Positions 57,641-64,000 of a stretch of DNA of 64,000 bases are shown in pieces. A program made the translations under genes and the position numbers. Source of the DNA: Pseudarthrobacter chlorophenolicus A6. GTDB taxonomy: Bacteria; Actinomycetota; Actinomycetes; Actinomycetales; Micrococcaceae. A model generated the notes under the pieces. The model did not search any database. It was not told the DNA's origin and worked only from the letters and a program-made list of their open reading frames with translations. Within the stretch, counting starts at the first letter, position 1, and each line of letters opens with the position of its first letter. The DNA is taken from positions 1 through 64,000 of the forward strand of contig NC_011881.1 in assembly GCF_000022025.1 (NCBI RefSeq), in the 5' to 3' direction.

Positions 57641-58408
57641 CTACATCCCCATGACGTGATATCCACCGTCGACGTGGACGATTTCGCCAGTGGTGGCCGG
57701 GAACCAATCGGACAGCAGGGCCACAACCGCGCTGGCTACGGGCTGTAGGTCCGTCCGGTCCCAGCCCAAGGGAGCGCGACTCTCCCAGACCCCGTCAGTA
57801 CTCTCGATACCGTCGATGGCTGCCACGGTGAAATTATCCAGCGGGCCACATGCCACTAGGTTGCAGCGGATTTTGCGTTGACCAAGGTGGTAGGCGAGGT
57901 AGCGATTCGTCGATTCGTAGGTGGCTTTTGCCACTCCTGCCCAGCCATAAATTGGCCACACCGGCGTGCCATCGAGTGTGACGCCGACGATGCTCGCCCC
58001 GTCAGCGAGGACGGGGAGACAGGCTTTGGTGACGGATTGCAGCGACGCTCCAGAAATCTGGAGACTCGTCGAGAGGTCATCCCAGTCTGCTGTTATGAAT
58101 CCAGGGCCGACTGCTTCTGGTTTGCTGGCGGAGATGCAGTGGATGATGCCGTCAAGGCTGTCTGCATGCCCCAGAATTCTGTTGTGAAGCGAATCCAGAT
58201 CTTCTTGGTTGGTGACATCCAGCTCAAGAACCGGTCCGGGGGACGGAAGCCGCTGTACGATTTTTTGGGTGATCTTTGACCTGCGCCCGAAACCAGTAAA
58301 GATCAGGGTGGCACCCTCTTGCTGAGCGTGTTCAGCCGCGGCATAGGCGATGCTCCGCTCCGTGAAGATCCCTGTTACGAGGATGGTCTTCCCATCGAGA
58401 ATTCCCAT
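57641..58408 (-). CDS. fabI: Enoyl-ACP reductase (FabI/InhA-like)
   Basis: A 255-residue short-chain dehydrogenase of the enoyl-ACP reductase type: VTGIFTERSIAYAAAEHA nucleotide motif, LELDVTNQED, and the active-site YGWAGVAK (Tyr154, Lys161), ending LSDWFPATTGEIVHVDGGYH. The sequence is closest, as I recall, to actinobacterial InhA. It reduces enoyl-ACP in fatty-acid elongation. Its start overlaps the upstream stop (TAATG). A plasmid copy is unusual and could alter lipid synthesis or give tolerance to enoyl reductase inhibitors. Confidence 0.9.
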   Translation of the reverse strand: MGILDGKTILVTGIFTERSIAYAAAEHAQQEGATLIFTGFGRRSKITQKIVQRLPSPGPVLELDVTNQEDLDSLHNRILGHADSLDGIIHCISASKPEAVGPGFITADWDDLSTSLQISGASLQSVTKACLPVLADGASIVGVTLDGTPVWPIYGWAGVAKATYESTNRYLAYHLGQRKIRCNLVACGPLDNFTVAAIDGIESTDGVWESRAPLGWDRTDLQPVASAVVALLSDWFPATTGEIVHVDGGYHVMGM

Positions 58409-59502
58409 TACGAACCTTTTCCTACGGGGACGAGGCTCAACATGAGGTAGCGGCTGTGGCCTCCGTCGGTACCGATTGGTGCTACTGCGACTGCGAACTC
58501 CTGCCAGCGATCGGCCGTCGTTCGCAGCCTCACCCTGGTCGATGATTCAGGGCCCACTCGTCCTGCAGAGGCTTCAGCCAGATGGCGCTCGAAGCCAAAC
58601 TTGTCTTCTGGATGAGCTAGCGCTGCCAGGTTGCCTTCGAAATCGGGTAGAAGTCCGAAGTCGGACCATCTATTTGAAGTCCGGAAGGTCACTTCCTGCT
58701 GCATGTCGATAGCGGCAAAGGCCCTGTCTGCTGCCAATGCGAAAAGGGCTTCGGCTACCAGGCCGGCCGAGACGGGAGAGAGTCCTGGAGTGACGACTTT
58801 GGTTGGGGAGTCCACTTCGCGACTGAATCCTCGCAGCATGATCGCTTCGGGGTATTCGGGGTCGTCGTAGGCCCTGGCCGACATTGCAATCTGCTTTTTC
58901 CCCGGGTTCGGACTTCCGTATCCGTAGACGATTTCATAGGAGAGCAGGTGTCGGCTTCGGTTGTTGACGGAGATGCCGCTGTCGATGACGAGCTTGATGG
59001 TGTCCCTGTCTTTTGTTGAGATGAGCTTTGCCAACCACTCGCCAGCGGGGCCGCGCTTGCTCTCGACAGTGGCCGGATCGATTCCATAGATCTTGAAGAG
59101 ATTGGCGTCCCAAAGTGAAGAGTCTTCGCCGACGTTCTTCCCAGTTTGCTTGTGCACCCGCCACTGCCAGGTGCCCAGAAGCGGTGCGGTCGGGAGGGGG
59201 CGGCCAAGGTGCTCGAAAACGCCGTAGGCGCCCACAACCTGTTTACCGTCCGGAGACGCTACTGGATTGGCGACAACAGCGAATTCAGAAGCGCCGTAGC
59301 GGACAATACCCTCATAGGCCTGTCCCGAGGTGAGCACCGTCCTCAGTTTGTCGAGCAGAACAGTTCTGGTTCGTTCATCCAGCCAGTTCCTAGGGCTGAT
59401 GCCGGGATGATTTTCGCCGCCAACGGCGAGCAGGGACATTCCGTCCTGCGTAGTATCCAGGACGACCCAGCGTCCTTTTGCGTCCATCGCTTGCTTAGAC
59501 AC
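58408..59502 (-). CDS. PAS/GAF-like sensor protein of the lipid cluster
   Basis: A 364-residue soluble protein with an N-terminal GAF/PAS-like part (ISPRNWLDERTRTVLLDKL..., FAVVANPVASPDGKQVVGAYGVF) and two later PAS-like segments (LFKIYGIDPATVESKRG, FEGNLAALAHPEDKFGFERH). It has no kinase, cyclase or HTH output domain. It overlaps the upstream HTH gene by 8 bases and fabI by one. It may sense a lipid or redox signal for the regulator. Function inferred from fold only. Confidence 0.65.
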   Translation of the reverse strand: MSKQAMDAKGRWVVLDTTQDGMSLLAVGGENHPGISPRNWLDERTRTVLLDKLRTVLTSGQAYEGIVRYGASEFAVVANPVASPDGKQVVGAYGVFEHLGRPLPTAPLLGTWQWRVHKQTGKNVGEDSSLWDANLFKIYGIDPATVESKRGPAGEWLAKLISTKDRDTIKLVIDSGISVNNRSRHLLSYEIVYGYGSPNPGKKQIAMSARAYDDPEYPEAIMLRGFSREVDSPTKVVTPGLSPVSAGLVAEALFALAADRAFAAIDMQQEVTFRTSNRWSDFGLLPDFEGNLAALAHPEDKFGFERHLAEASAGRVGPESSTRVRLRTTADRWQEFAVAVAPIGTDGGHSRYLMLSLVPVGKGS

Positions 59503-59794
59503 GGGAAGCCTTTCGTTCTTGAGGGCAGGGTAACTCTGTCATCGCATGGGCCAACGGGCCTCCAAAGAGCGAACTCAACCGGATGCCGAGGTGTACGTGC
59601 CCACCGGCGGTCCTAATGATTCCAGCGGCTTCCAGCGTTGAAAGTTCATGACTAACAATGGAAGGACAGAGTTCAAGCCCTTCGGCAAGCTCCTCTGGCC
59701 GCTGCGGAGCCTGAAGCAGGTTCAACGCGCGGAGGATACGTAGGGAAGGGGTGGAAGCGGCGGCGCATACGGCAGTGAGTGCATCGGGGTGCAT
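59495..59794 (-). CDS. Small ArsR-like helix-turn-helix regulator
   Basis: A 99-residue protein starting at the ATG at 59794 (MHPDALTAVCAAASTPSLRILRALN), with a winged helix-turn-helix (PEELAEGLELCPSIVSHELSTLEAAGI) and the wing HVHLGIRL. The single-domain layout matches ArsR-type repressors. First gene of the operon with the PAS protein and fabI, and divergent from fabG; it likely controls the shared region 59795-59923. Confidence 0.75.
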   Translation of the reverse strand: MHPDALTAVCAAASTPSLRILRALNLLQAPQRPEELAEGLELCPSIVSHELSTLEAAGIIRTAGGHVHLGIRLSSLFGGPLAHAMTELPCPQERKASRV

Positions 59795-59923
59795 GACTTT
59801 AAGCCCTAACGAATTGAGGGTTGGAAGCCAGCACACCACTATCCAGCAGCACACTTGAAGTATGAGAGATGTAGGCCCCACAGCTTTCAGGGCCGCTTTG
59901 GACACTACCTGTAGAGTGCAAAC

Positions 59924-60640
59924 GTGGGCAAGTTTATGGTCGGGTCGCCAGTAGCATTTGTAATTGGAGCAACGCGGGGGATTGGGAAAGCAACCGCTAC
60001 GCGGTTCTTGGAAGAGGGCTATGTTGTAGCAGGCACTCACCGGGGAAGCAGCGTACCCGCGGGTGTTCACGGTATCCAGTGCGATGTTACTGACGCCGCC
60101 GCGGTGAAGGCAGCTTTCAAAGAAATCGCCGCTTCGTTCGGCCGGCTCGACACAGTTATCTATAACGCTGGCATGGCTCGTCAAGATCTTCTCATTCGAA
60201 TGCGGGATGAAGACCTGCGGTCGGTCATGGAAACGAACTTGTTCGGTGCATTCACCGTTGTGCAGGAATCCCTTAAATACATGGGAAGGGCTCGCAGCGG
60301 ATCCATTGTGCTTATCTCCTCGGAGTCGTCTCGGACGGGAATTCCTGGTTCGGCGCACTACACGTCTTCTAAGGCTGCTCTGGACGGGTTGGTGCGTTCA
60401 GCGATGTGGGAGGCGGGTCCGCGTGGGATCCGAATTAATGTGGTCGCCCCTGGGCCTACCAAGACCGACATGCTGGCCAAAGTCGAAGATGCTGATTTGG
60501 AGCGGCTTATAGAAAGTTCGCCTCTGAGACGGATTGCGGAACCTGAGGAAATTGCAGATGCCATCTTTAAGATCAGCACGCTTTCATACCTGACAGGGGC
60601 TCTCGTCCCCGTCAGCGGGGGCGAGGGCTTGGGTTACTAG
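59924..60640 (+). CDS. fabG: 3-oxoacyl-ACP reductase (FabG-like)
   Basis: A 238-residue short-chain dehydrogenase with GATRGIGKATA (15-25), NAG near 81, ISSESS and the catalytic YTSSK (Tyr146, Lys150), and SGGEGLGY at the end in place of the usual VDGG. It reduces 3-ketoacyl-ACP with NADPH. The start is GTG 59924 or ATG 59936; no ribosome-binding site is seen, so it may be leaderless. Together with the divergent fabI it forms a mini fatty-acid-synthesis cluster. Confidence 0.88.
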   Translation: MGKFMVGSPVAFVIGATRGIGKATATRFLEEGYVVAGTHRGSSVPAGVHGIQCDVTDAAAVKAAFKEIAASFGRLDTVIYNAGMARQDLLIRMRDEDLRSVMETNLFGAFTVVQESLKYMGRARSGSIVLISSESSRTGIPGSAHYTSSKAALDGLVRSAMWEAGPRGIRINVVAPGPTKTDMLAKVEDADLERLIESSPLRRIAEPEEIADAIFKISTLSYLTGALVPVSGGEGLGY

Positions 60641-61032
60641 CCGTCCTTGGGATCGCGCTTGGATTGAGGTTGTAATAGATCAATCCCGAGGAAGTCGTAG
60701 AGAGCTTTAGCCATTCGGTTGTACCGATCTTTGTTGACTTCCCACCTCGTGGATCTTCCTACACGCTCACCGCGCGGCGGATCCCCAATTAGGATGCCCA
60801 GATCTTCAAGCTGGTCTAGGTTCCTACCCACGAGGCTTGTGTCCAAGGACAATTCTTTGATCAGCGTCGCCCGGAGTGTCGGCCCCTTCGTATAGAGATA
60901 GCCAACGATCGCCAAGCGCGCAGGCGTGCTGATAACCCTTTGGGCCAGCAGGAGATCCTCTGACCAGTTCTCCTCTGGAAGGGCATATTTAGGCACGATT
61001 CCCATTTTGCCCTCAAACAGAGCGATTTTCAT
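60637..61032 (-). CDS. Winged-helix transcriptional regulator
   Basis: A 131-residue protein with a MarR/ArsR-like winged helix: STPARLAIVGYLYTKGPTLR, then IKELSLDTSLVGRNLDQLEDLGIL and a wing GERVGRSTRWEV. It is convergent with fabG, with overlapping stop codons. It lies downstream of a strong inverted repeat (61093-61153) that may be its operator, and may regulate the plus-strand conjugation operon. The target is unknown. Confidence 0.7.
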   Translation of the reverse strand: MKIALFEGKMGIVPKYALPEENWSEDLLLAQRVISTPARLAIVGYLYTKGPTLRATLIKELSLDTSLVGRNLDQLEDLGILIGDPPRGERVGRSTRWEVNKDRYNRMAKALYDFLGIDLLQPQSKRDPKDG

Positions 61033-61092
61033 ATTCCGTCCGCCCTCATCAGCTCCTAAAGCTCATTTCTCAACTCGTTTCATAGGTTCTTC

Positions 61093-61153
61093 AGCTTGTT
61101 TAATGCACTCATCATGATACCTTTTTAGCAGTGATGAATGCATTAAGCGAGCT
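61093..61153. promoter_or_regulatory. Long 22-bp inverted repeat between regulator and conjugation operon
   Basis: AGCTTGTTTAATGCACTCATCA (split: AGCTTGTTTAA, TGCACTCATCA; 61093-61114) pairs with 61132-61153 with only three mismatches around a 17-base centre. It sits between the divergent regulator (start 61032) and the CHAP gene (start 61269). Likely operator or RNA hairpin; no T-tract for a terminator on either strand. Confidence 0.5.
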
Positions 61154-61268
61154 CCTAGGCGCTTTGCTCTCCTTGAGCAGTGATCCAACGTCTCCTTGCA
61201 TGGGCTAAATCACTCTGTTGCCAGCAAGTACTGAACGATGGAAGGCACACGGTCTGGGGGACGTGACG

Positions 61269-62342
61269 ATGCAAAACAAGGCTCTAGGTCTGATTAGCGT
61301 TGCCGCCATCCCCGGACTTGTCCTTGGTGTGGTCTTCTCGTTGCTCCTGCTACTAGCGCCAGCGAAATCCTTGGCCAGCTGCGGATCGACAACCTCTGTT
61401 GCCTTTAGTGCTGGTACCGAGGTCGAGGGCTACACCGTGGAGCAACTGAAGAACGCCGCGGCGATCATGGGTGCTGGTAAGGCCCTGGACTTGTCCGTGA
61501 AGGGCCAGATGATCAGCGTCATGGTGTCCTTGGGGGAGTCTGGCCTGCGTGTTCTGGACTATGGCGATGGACCGGGCCCTGACTCCCGTGGGTTGTTTCA
61601 GCAGCGGGACAACGGCGCGTGGGGCTCCTACGCCGACCGCATGGACCCGACCATCAGCGCAACGAATTTCATCAAGGCCCTGCAGAAGGTCGAGGGCTGG
61701 GAGCTACTGGAGCCGACACTGGCCGGCAACAAGGTCCAGCGCAACGCCGACCCGTACCACTACCAGAAGTACTGGCCCGAGGCCGTCAAGCTCGTCCAGG
61801 CGCTCTCGGACGGGAAGTTCTCCCTGGAGGGTAGCGACTGCGCCATTCCGGGGAAGACTGGTGCCGGGGACGACTACCCGTGGAAGGACTCTCCGACCTG
61901 GGTTCAGATCGGAGCCAACGACGCCAGCACTTCGCCGTTGAACTTTTACTACCGGGAGTGCGTGGACTTCGCTCTCTGGCGGGTGAACCAGCAGATGGGG
62001 TCCACCGGGGAACCGTTCAAGTTCCTTAACGGCAGCTTTCGCCCCGACGGCCAACGTTTGGGCTCTGCCGTGACGTGGAAGTCCGGCTGGGACGCCAAGG
62101 GCTGGCCTACCGGTTCCGTCCCCCGTGTTGGGTCGGTCGTCTGGTACGCGCCCGGCACCGGGGGAGCGGACCCGACATACGGTCACGTCGCGGTGGTGAA
62201 GGAAGTCAAGGACGACGGGACCTACGTCGAAGAGGGCTACAACGGCAACCCGCCCCCGGATGACCACAACTACTACACCCGCACTGTCAGCAGCGATGTC
62301 CCGTCAGCGTTTCTGTACCTGCCCACCCAAGAGGAGAAGTAA
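61269..62342 (+). CDS. CHAP-domain peptidoglycan hydrolase, conjugation type
   Basis: A 357-residue exported protein: an N-terminal membrane/signal segment (about 8-32), a middle lysozyme-like region (GESGLRVLDYGDGPGPDSRGLFQQRD) and a C-terminal CHAP domain with RECVDFALWRVN (Cys near 231) and YGHVAVVKEV (His near 304). In full: segment quoted in pieces GESGLRVLDY and RGLFQQRD. It probably opens the wall for the transfer apparatus, as such enzymes do in Gram-positive conjugation. The ATG at 61269 follows GGGGGA. It overlaps the next gene by one base. Confidence 0.82.
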   Translation: MQNKALGLISVAAIPGLVLGVVFSLLLLLAPAKSLASCGSTTSVAFSAGTEVEGYTVEQLKNAAAIMGAGKALDLSVKGQMISVMVSLGESGLRVLDYGDGPGPDSRGLFQQRDNGAWGSYADRMDPTISATNFIKALQKVEGWELLEPTLAGNKVQRNADPYHYQKYWPEAVKLVQALSDGKFSLEGSDCAIPGKTGAGDDYPWKDSPTWVQIGANDASTSPLNFYYRECVDFALWRVNQQMGSTGEPFKFLNGSFRPDGQRLGSAVTWKSGWDAKGWPTGSVPRVGSVVWYAPGTGGADPTYGHVAVVKEVKDDGTYVEEGYNGNPPPDDHNYYTRTVSSDVPSAFLYLPTQEEK

Positions 62343-62854
62343 TGAAAAAGCCCCTGGCCCTCATCGCCGTGGCCTTGCTCTGCACCGCGTGCGCACCGGC
62401 AGCGAACACGACGCCTGCACCGGATGAAACCACGGCAGTCACGCCTTCTGCGCCCGTTTCGCTGAGCGTCAGCAGCGGCCCGCAGGCTCCAGGGGGCACG
62501 GTGCCGGCCACGATCGGCATCACCTGGGATGAGGCCAGTAAGGACGCCGCCATCGACGTTGCTGAGCAGGCCATGGCCGACTTTGCCCGCCCTGGCGTGG
62601 AGGAAAGGCAGTGGGCCAACGATCTTGCCCGCTGGCTGACCCCGCAGGCCACTGCCGACTACTCGGCCGTGGACCCGGTCAACATTCCGGCCAGCCGCGT
62701 CACCGGCCCGGCCACGCTGAACGTCGATGAAGCCAACGGATACGGCGTCATGGCAGCTGTTTCCACCGACGCCGGAACCTACACGCTGCAGCTGCTCCGC
62801 ACGGGCAAGGAAGCTCCGTGGAAGGTCAACCGCTTCACACCACCCTCGTCCTAA
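62342..62854 (+). CDS. Lipoprotein of the conjugation-type operon
   Basis: A 170-residue protein with a signal peptide and lipobox LLCTAC (Cys17), a Thr/Pro/Ser-rich linker and a small alpha/beta domain (AMADFARPGVEERQWANDLARWL in pieces: AMADFARPGV, RQWANDLARWL) resembling the NTF2-like accessory lipoproteins of conjugation modules. Starts in the TAATG overlap with the CHAP gene, so the two are co-translated. Role inferred from position. Confidence 0.7.
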   Translation: MKKPLALIAVALLCTACAPAANTTPAPDETTAVTPSAPVSLSVSSGPQAPGGTVPATIGITWDEASKDAAIDVAEQAMADFARPGVEERQWANDLARWLTPQATADYSAVDPVNIPASRVTGPATLNVDEANGYGVMAAVSTDAGTYTLQLLRTGKEAPWKVNRFTPPSS

Positions 62855-62894
62855 GCGCTGGAACTGCCCAACTCACACGTAAAGGAAGAAGCCC

Positions 62895-64000
62895 ATGAGC
62901 ACCACATCCACCGAGGTCCTGGCCTTTCCCAATATCAGGGCCATCGTCCGTGAAAACGGGACCGCCGAGGTCGTTGTCGCCGGTAACTCCCGCATCGTCC
63001 CTGCCGGGGAATCCCTGCAGGATCTTCGCAACAACGCCCTTGCCCTCGTTGTGGGCGAGGCCCAGACGTTGAACCGTCCCGTCAGGGCTCAGATCGAGGA
63101 TCCCGAAGGACACGGTGAACTGATCGTGCACCCGGACAACAGGATCGAATCCGTCTCCTACGAGGCACACCCCGCCCGCCGCAGGGTAGTAGCAGCGGAA
63201 CCTATGCCCGAGCCGCCAGCTCCCAAAGTCCTTGAAACCCCGGCTCCCGCGGCTGAGTCTGTGGATGCTCCCGCGGCTGAGTCTGTGGATGCTCCGGCGG
63301 CTGAGTCTGTGGATGCTCCGGCGGAGCCTACGGCTGCTGCCGTCGCCACGGTGGGCCAGCCGTGGCCGCCCAACTCCGTCGCGTCAGAGACGACGCCAGC
63401 GCCGGCAGATGCCGTGAAGGAAGCACCGCCGACCCGGCGCAGCTTGAAGGAAACCTCGTTCCTGGTCAGCGCCCCGGTCCTGGAGCCGGCCACGCAGGGC
63501 TGGCGGGGTGCGCTCACGCGCCTGGGCCTCCGGATGGACCCGTCCGCCGAAGAACGGTCCGAGCGGGAGGATATCCGCACGGTCAGCCAGCACTGGCCCG
63601 GTCCCCGGACCATTGCCGTGGTCAACCGCAAGGGCGGCGCCAACAAGACCCCCACGGTCGTCATGCTCTCGGCCATCCTCGCCCGCTACAGCGGGGCCTC
63701 CACCGTCGCCTGGGACAACAACGAATCCCAAGGCACCCTGGGCTGGCGGACGGAAAAGGGCGCCCATGACCGGAGCGTCCTGGACCTGATCGACTCCTCA
63801 ACCGAGCTGCTGTCCCCGTCCACGAACGCTGCCGAGATTGCCAAATTCGTTCACCACCAGACCGCCGACAAGTTCGATGTCCTGCGCTCCGACGAGAACG
63901 AGGAAGGCGACCATGAGATTACTGCCGAGGAAGTGGACATCGCCCACGAAGTCCTCACCCGGTACTACCGGCTGGTGGTCATGGACTCGGGCAACACCGC
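62895..64000 (+). CDS. ParA/MinD-like ATPase of the conjugation operon (cut by window end)
   Basis: Starts at the ATG at 62895 after AAAGGAAGAA and is still open at the window end (at least 368 residues). The N-terminal domain (about 1-95) is followed by a Pro/Ala-rich linker with three tandem copies of AAESVDAP (24-bp repeats 63252-63323). A P-loop NTPase then begins with VVNRKGGANKTPT near 247, a Walker A that keeps both lysines but has Asn where ParA usually has Gly; WDNNESQGTLG follows. Similar proteins accompany the transfer genes of actinobacterial plasmids. Confidence 0.8.
   Translation, partial: MSTTSTEVLAFPNIRAIVRENGTAEVVVAGNSRIVPAGESLQDLRNNALALVVGEAQTLNRPVRAQIEDPEGHGELIVHPDNRIESVSYEAHPARRRVVAAEPMPEPPAPKVLETPAPAAESVDAPAAESVDAPAAESVDAPAEPTAAAVATVGQPWPPNSVASETTPAPADAVKEAPPTRRSLKETSFLVSAPVLEPATQGWRGALTRLGLRMDPSAEERSEREDIRTVSQHWPGPRTIAVVNRKGGANKTPTVVMLSAILARYSGASTVAWDNNESQGTLGWRTEKGAHDRSVLDLIDSSTELLSPSTNAAEIAKFVHHQTADKFDVLRSDENEEGDHEITAEEVDIAHEVLTRYYRLVVMDSGNT
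63252..63323 (+). repeat. Three tandem 24-bp repeats within the ATPase gene
   Basis: Three consecutive 24-base units encode AAESVDAP-type octapeptides in a flexible linker. Such in-frame repeats readily change in number by slippage. Confidence 0.85.

Overview
The window is GC-rich, Gram-positive DNA that looks like a large plasmid from an actinomycete, most likely Arthrobacter or a related Micrococcaceae. Two things point to a plasmid: a ParA/partner pair beside tandem 11-bp repeats and a primase-type replication protein (about 52.4-57.2 kb), and conjugation-type genes at the right edge. Organism and replicon type are inferred from gene content and protein resemblance recalled from memory; no search was run.

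Layout. (1) 0-3.6 kb: small cargo genes, two of them (a DUF4192 protein and an unknown 142-aa protein) preceded by the same ~405-bp leader; a third partial copy of the repeat opens the window. (2) 3.88-7.0 kb: an SOS box followed by umuD, umuC, a DUF6504-like gene and an ATP-dependent DNA ligase, i.e. a mobile damage-tolerance cassette. (3) 7.3-18.2 kb: a defence-like region, less GC-rich than its surroundings. It holds a three-gene operon (PLD-helicase, MmeI-like DNA methyltransferase, unknown protein), a TIR-protein gene with an unknown partner, and an IS3-family element inserted right at the start of the TIR gene.

(4) 18.4-44.6 kb: a metal-resistance island bounded by inverted copies of a resolvase-type site. 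It contains merR, an HMA-like protein, merA, merB, a lipoprotein and a second flavin disulfide reductase, followed by a metabolic tail (YagU-like protein, GH15 glycosidase, DUF3231-like protein, glucose-6-phosphate dehydrogenase). Next come three related minus-strand operons that combine CysCys membrane proteins (MerT/MerC type) with thioredoxin-like and mostly CcdA-like proteins, each behind a MerR-type operator, plus a second merR. After them come a c-di-AMP (ydaO) riboswitch in front of an M23 peptidase gene, and copper genes (copD-ctaG fusion, ycnI, copC). Two serine resolvases close the island. A plausible working model is that Hg(II) enters through the CysCys proteins, is kept reduced and passed on by the thioredoxin/CcdA proteins, and is reduced by MerA with NADPH that the dehydrogenase could supply.

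(5) 45.4-52.4 kb: a short structured RNA with three hairpins sharing one hexaloop, then an uncharacterised gene, then a very large convergent methylase-helicase gene of the N12/DarB-like type. (6) 52.4-57.6 kb: partition and replication functions. (7) 57.6-61.0 kb: a fatty-acid-synthesis cluster (InhA-type enoyl-ACP reductase and FabG) with two helix-turn-helix regulators and a PAS/GAF-like protein. (8) 61.2-64.0 kb: start of a conjugation-type operon (CHAP hydrolase, lipoprotein, ParA/MinD-like ATPase cut off by the window end).

The most interesting unexplained items are the hairpin-RNA plus unknown-gene locus at 45.4-46.6 kb, the helicase/methylase/unknown operon at 7.3-14.5 kb, the repeated-leader cassettes at the left edge, and the triplicated CysCys/thioredoxin modules.
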